The position numbers and the translations under genes were made by a program. DNA of 64,000 nt from Brevibacillus aydinogluensis. GTDB taxonomy: Bacteria > Bacillota > Bacilli > Brevibacillales > Brevibacillaceae. Positions 58,279 to 64,000 of this stretch are shown here, piece by piece (the first letter of the stretch is position 1; every line of letters starts with the position of its first letter). Below the pieces are notes generated by a model, which made no database searches, had not been told where the DNA came from, and was given only the letters and a program-made list of their open reading frames with translations. The stretch lies in NCBI RefSeq assembly GCF_031954365.1, contig NZ_JAUSVZ010000020.1. One strand, given 5' to 3'.

Positions 58279-59622
58279 TTGGAGAGTATTCCGCTAGTGC
58301 TGAACCTTTTGCTTGTCGCTTTTCTCGTCTTTCTGAACGGTTTTTTCGTTGCGGCTGAATTTGCCCTCGTCAAAGTGCGCCAGACGCGTTTGACCCAACT
58401 GGTCAATGAAGGACACAAACGGGCCGGCTTCGCGCAAAAAGTGACGCAACAGCTGGACGCCTACCTGTCCGCCTGCCAGGTGGGAATTACGCTGGCCTCG
58501 CTTGGACTGGGCTGGGTCGGGGAACCGGCCATTGCACACATGATTGTCGAGCCGCTGCTGCGCAACTTCGCACTGCCCGACTACGTCATTTCCGCGATTT
58601 CGTTCGGCGTGGCCTTTGCCTTCATCACGTTCCTGCACATCGTATTGGGCGAACTGGCGCCGAAATCGCTGGCCATTCAGAAAGCGGAAGCGACCTCGCT
58701 GTGGGTGGCAGCACCGTTGATGCTGTTTTACAAGATAATGTACCCGGCCATCTGGGTGCTGAACGGAACGGCCAACCGGCTGCTGAAGTGGGCCGGACTG
58801 GAACCGGTGTCCGAACACGAAGCGGCCCACACGGAAGAGGAGATTCGCCTGCTGGTCACGCAGAGCCATCAAAGCGGTCACATCGACCAGACCGAACTTT
58901 CGCTCGTGGAGCACGTGTTTGACTTTTCCGAAACCCTGGCCCGGGAAGTCATGATCCCGCGCATCGACATGGTTTGCCTGTATACCTCCAACACGTTTGA
59001 GGAAAACCTTGAAATTATTCGCACGGAGCGCCACACGCGCTTTCCGGTGGCGAACGAAGATAAGGACAACATCATCGGGTTTGTCCACGCGACCGACTTT
59101 TACCTGGCTGCCCTGGAAAACAAGGACGTGCGGCTGGAGAATTACCTCCGCCCCGTGCTGACCGTGCCGGAATCGATGGAGATCAGCCATGTGCTGCGGC
59201 TGATGCAGAAAAGACGCTCGCAGTTGGCAATCGTCATCGACGAATACGGCGGGACGGCGGGCCTGGTCACCATGGAAGACATCCTGGAAGAGATTGTCGG
59301 CGACATTCAGGACGAGTTTGACACGGATGAACGTCCCGACATCGAAAAAACGCCGGAAGGCCTGTCCGTCGCGGGAAAAACCCTGTTGGCTGATCTAAAC
59401 GATCACCTGCCCTTTGAACTGGTGTCCGATGACGTCGATACCATTGGCGGCTGGCTGTACAGTCAGCTTGAAGAGGAGATTGCCGTCGGCGCTTCCGTCG
59501 AGTGGGAAAACCACCTGTTTACGGTGACCGACATGGACAATCACCGCGTGACGCGGATCGCCATCACACAGTTGGTTCCCCCCGAAGCAGACCAACAAGA
59601 ATCGCCATTGACCGCAGTGTAA
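58279..59622 (+). CDS. CNNM/CorC-type hemolysin family transporter
   Basis: About 447 residues. CNNM domain with membrane helices from LLLVAFLVFLNGFFVAAEFALVKVR, SACQVGITLASLGLGWVGEP and HIVLGELAPKSLAI; two CBS domains (REVMIPRIDMVCL to AATDFYLA and VLTVPESMEISHVL to IVDEYGGTAGLVTMEDILEEIVGDI); CorC_HlyC domain at the end. Probably a Mg2+/Co2+ efflux or membrane-integrity protein. TTG at 58279 is preferred because GAGAGG abuts the ATG at 58267. Confidence 0.93.
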   Translation: MESIPLVLNLLLVAFLVFLNGFFVAAEFALVKVRQTRLTQLVNEGHKRAGFAQKVTQQLDAYLSACQVGITLASLGLGWVGEPAIAHMIVEPLLRNFALPDYVISAISFGVAFAFITFLHIVLGELAPKSLAIQKAEATSLWVAAPLMLFYKIMYPAIWVLNGTANRLLKWAGLEPVSEHEAAHTEEEIRLLVTQSHQSGHIDQTELSLVEHVFDFSETLAREVMIPRIDMVCLYTSNTFEENLEIIRTERHTRFPVANEDKDNIIGFVHATDFYLAALENKDVRLENYLRPVLTVPESMEISHVLRLMQKRRSQLAIVIDEYGGTAGLVTMEDILEEIVGDIQDEFDTDERPDIEKTPEGLSVAGKTLLADLNDHLPFELVSDDVDTIGGWLYSQLEEEIAVGASVEWENHLFTVTDMDNHRVTRIAITQLVPPEADQQESPLTAV

Positions 59623-59635
59623 CAGCATACGACCG

Positions 59636-59672
59636 AAAGCCGGCATCTGCATGTGACAGATGCCGGCTTTTT
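59636..59672 (+). terminator. Terminator after the CNNM/CBS gene
   Basis: AAAGCCGGCATCTG pairs with CAGATGCCGGCTTT around CATGTGA, followed by TTTC. Confidence 0.92.
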
Positions 59673-59725
59673 CATGGGGACAGACGTATTCGACCGGATG
59701 GATAGCGTGTATGTGTCGCGGGATG

Positions 59726-61051
59726 CTAAAACAGCAGGAATCCCAGGCTGATAATCGCGCCGGTGACGAACAGCATCATCAGGCAGTACCCCATGATGTC
59801 CCGCGCCCCCAGCCCCGCCAGGGCCAGTACCGGCAGCGCCCAGAACGGCTGGATCAGGTTCGTCCAGGCATCTCCCCAGGCGATCGCCATCGCCACTTTG
59901 GCATGGGAAACGCCCAGTTCCGTGGCGACCGGCATCATGATCGGCCCCTGCACTGCCCACTGACCGCCTCCGGAGGGGATAAACACGTTGAGCAGACCCG
60001 CGCTCCAGAAGGTAAACAGCGGGAAAGTGGCTGGCGTGGAGATGCTGATGAACCACTGGGAGATGCTGGCGGCCAGCCCCGATCCGGTCATCATCCCAAT
60101 GATGCCGGCGTAAAACGGAAATTGCACAACGATCCCGGCGGTCGCCTTGACCGCTTCGTTCATGGCGTCGAGAAACTTGCGCGGTGTGCCGTGCAGCAAT
60201 ATGCCGAGGAACAAAAATCCGAAGTTGACGATGTCCAGGTTGAGTTTGAAGCCGTTTTTCACAAAGTAGGCAATCAGGAAGATCAGACCCAACGCGGAGA
60301 CGAGCATGGACACGATGCGGCTGTTCTCCAGCCTGGCGGCGGGGCTGTCCATTGCTGTCGCATCAGACGCGGCTGCCGTCTCCTCATGATCGATGCCCGG
60401 CCCTTTGTACACCACCGTATCCTCTTTCGCCGGCATCATCATCCGGTTGATCAGCGGCAGGGCGATCATGATCGCGATGACGATCGTCAGGTTCATCGGC
60501 GAAAAGAGCGTTTCCGACGTGGGAATCACGCCGATGACGTCCTGCAGGCTGTGGTTCTCCGTGGCCACCGTCAACGGGACGGAGCCGGACAGTCCGCCGT
60601 GCCAGACGACAAAACCGCCATACGCGCTGGCGATGAGCAGACGGTAATCCACGTTTTCCACCCGCCGGGCGATTTCCCGGGCCAGCAGAGCGCTGATGAC
60701 GATCCCGAATCCCCAGTTGATCCACGCCGCCAAACAGGAGATCAGGCTGGTCAGAACGATTGCCTGCCCCGGTGTTTTGACCGAGGAAGCGACCGCGCGC
60801 AATCCCCGCTTGCACAGGTCCGTGCTGGCCAAGGTATGACCGGTGACAAGAATCAGCACCATCTGCATGGTGAAGCTGAGCAGTCCCCAGAAGCCGTCTC
60901 CCCAGTACGTTACCATCTCCAGCGGCGACTTTCCGTTGACAGCCATCCCGGCAAAAAACACGACGAATGTAAGGATGATGGCGAAGATGAAGGCGTCGGG
61001 CAGGTAGCGCTGCACCAATCGGACCGACGCGTTGGTCAAGGCTTGAAACAC
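59726..61051 (-). CDS. atoE: Short-chain fatty acid uptake permease, AtoE family
   Basis: 441 residues, the length of E. coli AtoE, with about twelve membrane helices. WINWGFGIVISALLAREIARR, SAYGGFVVWHGGLSGSVPLTVA, FIPSGGGQWAVQGPIMMPVA and WGDAWTNLIQPFWALP are family signatures. GTG at 61051 is the best start. Preceded by a perfect sigma-54 promoter and by the AtoC-like activator gene. Confidence 0.92.
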   Translation of the reverse strand: MFQALTNASVRLVQRYLPDAFIFAIILTFVVFFAGMAVNGKSPLEMVTYWGDGFWGLLSFTMQMVLILVTGHTLASTDLCKRGLRAVASSVKTPGQAIVLTSLISCLAAWINWGFGIVISALLAREIARRVENVDYRLLIASAYGGFVVWHGGLSGSVPLTVATENHSLQDVIGVIPTSETLFSPMNLTIVIAIMIALPLINRMMMPAKEDTVVYKGPGIDHEETAAASDATAMDSPAARLENSRIVSMLVSALGLIFLIAYFVKNGFKLNLDIVNFGFLFLGILLHGTPRKFLDAMNEAVKATAGIVVQFPFYAGIIGMMTGSGLAASISQWFISISTPATFPLFTFWSAGLLNVFIPSGGGQWAVQGPIMMPVATELGVSHAKVAMAIAWGDAWTNLIQPFWALPVLALAGLGARDIMGYCLMMLFVTGAIISLGFLLF

Positions 61052-61102
61052 GTGACGTTTCCCCCTTTTCAAAAGAATTGGCTGCCTTTCATTTTTGGAA
61101 GT

Positions 61103-61118
61103 AGCAAAAGACATGCCA
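61103..61118 (-). promoter_or_regulatory. Sigma-54 promoter of atoE
   Basis: The minus strand reads TGGCATGTCTTTTGCT. GG and GC are correctly spaced and the -12 TTGCT is perfect; only the sixth base of the -24 element differs from TGGCAC. It lies 52 bases before the start. Confidence 0.82.
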
Positions 61119-61179
61119 ATCGTCAGGGAGGACAGGAGCCGCAAAAATGTATGCGCTTTCATAACGATGCTTGCGCATC

Positions 61180-61219
61180 ATTGACTACTTTTTGCACACA
61201 TTGACTCCAGTTTGCACAG
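61180..61219. promoter_or_regulatory. Two 20-bp direct repeats, candidate AtoC enhancer sites
   Basis: ATTGACTACTTTTTGCACAC and ATTGACTCCAGTTTGCACAG lie end to end, identical at 16 of 20 positions. They sit 62-101 bases upstream of the -24 element of atoE, in the gap before the activator gene end, as enhancer sites do. Confidence 0.6.
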
Positions 61220-61263
61220 TTCGTGTTTGTAACGGTGCAGCCCGTGTGCATGCGGTCGGCGCT

Positions 61264-62655
61264 CTACTCCCACTCCTGACCGTCCAGCCCATACGCTTCC
61301 AGCTTGTACAGGAGCGCGCGACGGGAGATGCCCAGCCGTTTGGCCGTCCGCAGCCGGTTGCCCCGCTCTTTGCGCAGCGCGCGGACGATCGCTTCCCGCT
61401 CCACCTCTGAAATGATGTCCCGCATCGTCCGATTTTCGATGCGGATCGCGGTAAGCCCGTCTGCTGCGCCGACCGGTTCGTTTTCCATCGGGTGCACCTC
61501 CACGTGCTCCGGCAAGATGGCCGAGCCGGCGGCCAGCACCAGTGCGCGTTCGATGGTGTTCTCCAGTTGGCGGACGTTGCCCGGCCAGTCATACGCCATC
61601 AGGACGTCCAGCGCAGCGGGCGAGAGATAACAGCCCTCCTTGCCCAGTTCCCGACCGTATTTGGCGAGAAAATGCTGCACCAACAGCGGGATGTCTTCCT
61701 TGCGTTCCCGCAGCGACGGCATGTGAATGGGAACAACATTCAGCCGGTAGTACAGGTCTTCGCGAAACCGCCCCCGCCGAATCAGCTCCCGCAGGTCCCG
61801 GTTGGTGGCCGCGATGATCCGGACGTCGACCGGCACGGGTTCCACGCCGCCCAGCCGAACCAGCGTCCGATCCTGCAACACGCGCAGCAGCTTGACCTGC
61901 AGCGGCATGCTCAGTTCGCCCACCTCGTCGAGAAACAGCGTACCGCCGTCCGCCAGCTCAAACAGCCCCGGTTTGCGGCCGGCCGCTCCCGTAAACGCGC
62001 CCCGTTCGTACCCGAACAGTTCGCTTTCCAGCAGGGTTTCCGGGATGGCGCCGCAGTTGACGGGAATCAGCGGCTTGGCCGCGCGTGGGCTGTTGGCGTG
62101 TATCGCCCTGGCGATCAGCTCCTTGCCCGTTCCGCTCTCCCCCTGGATCAGCACTGTTGCTTTGGTCGTGCTGACCCGCCCGACCAGCTTGTACACCTCC
62201 TGCATCGCCGGACTCAATCCCACCAGCCCCGGTTGGTCCGTCCGTTCCTCTGTCGGCCTCCTGGCCACCCCTGCCGATTCGTTCGGCTCGCGCTGATGCA
62301 TCGCCCTGGCCACCACCTGCTTGATCCGGGCCACGTCAAATGGCTTTTGCACGTAGTCAAACGCTCCCAGCTTCATCGCTTCCATCACGTCTGCGGCTGA
62401 CCCGTAGGCGGTCATCATCACCACGCTGGGACGCGGCCCATCCACCTGCTGCAGCCGCCTCAGCGTCTCCATGCCATCCGGCTCCGGCATCCGCAGATCC
62501 AGGAGCATCACCTCGGGCTGAAAGCTGCGCACCAGTTCCAGCGCTTCCGCTCCGCCAGACGCTTCTCTCGTCTCGTACCCCGCTCTGCGCAGCGCTGTCG
62601 TCAGCGCCTTTCGCACATTGGCCTCGTCATCCACCAGCAGCACCCGTTTTTTCAT
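61264..62655 (-). CDS. atoC: NtrC-family sigma-54 response regulator, AtoC-like
   Basis: 463 residues. Receiver with LLVDDEANVRKAL, Asp in VMLLDLRMPEPDGME and Lys in FDYVQKPFDV; AAA+ domain with Walker A QGESGTGKE, ERGAFTGAAGR (the sigma-54-contact loop), Walker B GGTLFLDEVGEL; Fis-type helix-turn-helix with LRTAKRLGISRRALLYKLEAYG. Overlaps the kinase gene by 29 bases. Likely activates atoE. Confidence 0.93.
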   Translation of the reverse strand: MKKRVLLVDDEANVRKALTTALRRAGYETREASGGAEALELVRSFQPEVMLLDLRMPEPDGMETLRRLQQVDGPRPSVVMMTAYGSAADVMEAMKLGAFDYVQKPFDVARIKQVVARAMHQREPNESAGVARRPTEERTDQPGLVGLSPAMQEVYKLVGRVSTTKATVLIQGESGTGKELIARAIHANSPRAAKPLIPVNCGAIPETLLESELFGYERGAFTGAAGRKPGLFELADGGTLFLDEVGELSMPLQVKLLRVLQDRTLVRLGGVEPVPVDVRIIAATNRDLRELIRRGRFREDLYYRLNVVPIHMPSLRERKEDIPLLVQHFLAKYGRELGKEGCYLSPAALDVLMAYDWPGNVRQLENTIERALVLAAGSAILPEHVEVHPMENEPVGAADGLTAIRIENRTMRDIISEVEREAIVRALRKERGNRLRTAKRLGISRRALLYKLEAYGLDGQEWE

Positions 62656-64000
62656 TCTCTTCCTCCTTTCTGTCGGTCCCCGGCAGCATCACAGTAAACC
62701 GGACGCCTCCCGGCACGTTGCCTGCGCTGATCTGTCCCCCGAACGCCTGGACGATTCGTTGGGAGATCGCCAACCCCAGCCCCGTCCCGGCCGGTTTGGT
62801 GGTAAAAAACGGCTCAAACACGGACAGCAGGTGTTCTTCGGCGATGGGCGGGCCGTCGTTGGTTACGTGAATGCGCGCCTCCCGCTCGTCTCCCTCCGCC
62901 TCCACCCTGAGGCTGCCGCCGTTTGGCATCGCCTGTTGTGCGTTGATCAATATGTTGAGAAACACTTGTTTCAACAGTTCGGGCGAGGCCAATACAGCCG
63001 GCAGCGAAGCGGCGTACGACTTTTGTACCGAGATGCCCTGCTTGGCCATGCCCGGCTCCACCAGCGCCAACGTCTGGTCCAGCACGTCGCACACGGACGA
63101 GGGGACGTGCCGCTCTTCATTGGGGCGGGCGAACAGCAGCAGTTCGTCGGCAAATCGGTTCAGCCGTTCCACTTCTTCCACGATGATACCGGTGTACTCG
63201 CGGTTGTCGTGTCCGGGTGGCCATTCTTCCTCGAGGATTTGCGCAAACGCCTTGATCGAGGTCAGCGGATTGCGCACCTCGTGGGCGATGCTGGCGGCCA
63301 GCTCCCCCACCACGGCCAGCCGTTTCGCCTGCGCCAGCTTGGCCTCCATCCGCTTCCACTCCGTCCGGTCGTCCAGCAGTGCGATGGCTCCCAGCATCTC
63401 TCCGGCCGGGCTCCGCCAGATGGAGGTGGTGACGTTGACAACCTGTGCTCCCTGCCCGCTGCGGGCGGGCCGCCACTCCGCGTCCCGGACCGTCCGACCG
63501 TGATGCAGGGCATCGGTCAGCGCAGCCACCAGCACCTCTTCCTCGGCAAAGATGTCCGTATAGGTCTGCCCCACCGCCTGCTCTACTGCCAGTCCAGTCA
63601 TCCGGGCTGCGGCACCGTTCCAGGCCGTGATCCGTCCGCAATGGTCCAGGGCGACGATGCCGCTGTCCATGCTCTGCACGATCGTCTCCGTATGGCTGCG
63701 GCTCGCCTGCAGGTCACTGGCCAGCTTGTTGATCGCGTCAGAAATCTCCCCCGGCTCTCCGTCCAGCCGTTTCATGCGAAAGGACAGGTCAAACCGCAGC
63801 CGCCTCAATCCCGCCTTGATCTCGGCCAGAATCGTTTCCAGACGGTGCATGAGCAGGCCGCTGGCCGCAGCCGCCACCACGCAGCCGATCCCCAGAATGG
63901 CGTAGATGCTCCTCCGCATGCCTGCCAGCTGCACGTCGATGCTGCTCATCAGTTCGTTGGCCCAGGCGTATCCGATGATCCGGCCGTCACGGATCAGGGG
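62627..64000 (-). CDS. atoS: AtoS-like sensor histidine kinase, 5' end outside the window
   Basis: At least 457 residues; the frame is still open at the right edge (RDGRIIGYAWANELMSSIDV). A membrane helix (IYAILGIGCVVAAAASGLLM), HAMP-like linker, PAS domain (SMDSGIVALDHCGRITAWNGAAARMTG), HisKA with SIAHEVRNPLTSIKAFAQIL and ATPase domain (NILINAQQAMPNGG, GTGLGLAISQRIV). Partner of the AtoC-like regulator. The missing part should hold an extracellular sensor. Confidence 0.9.
   Translation of the reverse strand, partial: PLIRDGRIIGYAWANELMSSIDVQLAGMRRSIYAILGIGCVVAAAASGLLMHRLETILAEIKAGLRRLRFDLSFRMKRLDGEPGEISDAINKLASDLQASRSHTETIVQSMDSGIVALDHCGRITAWNGAAARMTGLAVEQAVGQTYTDIFAEEEVLVAALTDALHHGRTVRDAEWRPARSGQGAQVVNVTTSIWRSPAGEMLGAIALLDDRTEWKRMEAKLAQAKRLAVVGELAASIAHEVRNPLTSIKAFAQILEEEWPPGHDNREYTGIIVEEVERLNRFADELLLFARPNEERHVPSSVCDVLDQTLALVEPGMAKQGISVQKSYAASLPAVLASPELLKQVFLNILINAQQAMPNGGSLRVEAEGDEREARIHVTNDGPPIAEEHLLSVFEPFFTTKPAGTGLGLAISQRIVQAFGGQISAGNVPGGVRFTVMLPGTDRKEEENEKTGAAGG

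Noticed and set aside
59660..61204. 514-codon plus-strand frame opposite atoE
   Set aside because: His/Asp/Arg/Gln-rich antisense shadow of a well-recognised membrane transporter; no ribosome site.

Overview
The window looks like a chromosome segment of an endospore-forming Gram-positive of the order Bacillales. A relative of Brevibacillus or another Paenibacillaceae member is my best guess. The pointers are AGGAGG-type ribosome sites, a SspK-type spore protein, YqkE, YitT, YlaF, YugN, CvfB and YtpB families, GlnK/GlnL-like and YknXYZ-like systems, and a GlnR/TnrA-type operator. MqnB and MqnD show that menaquinone is made by the futalosine route. Most of the DNA is GC-rich. The left end (about 1-4050) is strikingly AT-rich and looks acquired.

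Layout. 1-4.1 kb: a decayed IS3-family element beside a two-gene Hachiman-type anti-phage system (HamA nuclease, HamB helicase). 4.2-12.7 kb: RidA-like protein, serpin, VOC protein, a DUF4180 remnant, mqnB-mqnD, a GHL10-type glycosylhydrolase, a GIY-YIG/DUF2087 pair and YitT. 12.8-24.2 kb: a two-component system divergent from an ABC exporter, speE, a HAD phosphatase, a thioesterase, an EamA transporter with a structured leader and leader peptide, brnQ, alkA and proline dehydrogenase. 24.4-33 kb: a sigma-54 activator facing the proline dehydrogenase gene, a sugar dehydrogenase lipoprotein, two small paralogous proteins, PilZ, YlaF-like and YtpB proteins, and a GlnK/GlnL-like pair. 33-38.5 kb: a TAXI-TRAP transporter operon, a small low-GC pocket and cvfB. 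38.7-51.4 kb: uppP, TOPRIM protein, phosphatase, the amt-DUF294-exonuclease operon, MOSC, NAD kinase, NUDIX, YugN, a striking SPYGM/VSPYE repeat protein, TPP-riboswitch-controlled thiO, and pgi. 51.7-64 kb: a YknXYZ/MacAB-like exporter, sporulation-associated small genes, a site-2 protease, a CNNM/CBS protein and an AtoS-AtoC-AtoE fatty-acid uptake module that runs off the right edge.

The recurring theme is nitrogen and carbon acquisition tied to readable regulatory sites: a perfect GlnR/TnrA box at amt, a TTTTGT-N4-TTTTGT GlnL-type repeat plus a cre-like site between the GlnKL-like genes and the TRAP operon, and sigma-54 -24/-12 promoters with paired upstream sites in front of proline dehydrogenase and atoE, each next to its probable activator. 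No rRNA, tRNA or CRISPR array was seen. All function calls are by reading motifs and family resemblance; no database search was run.
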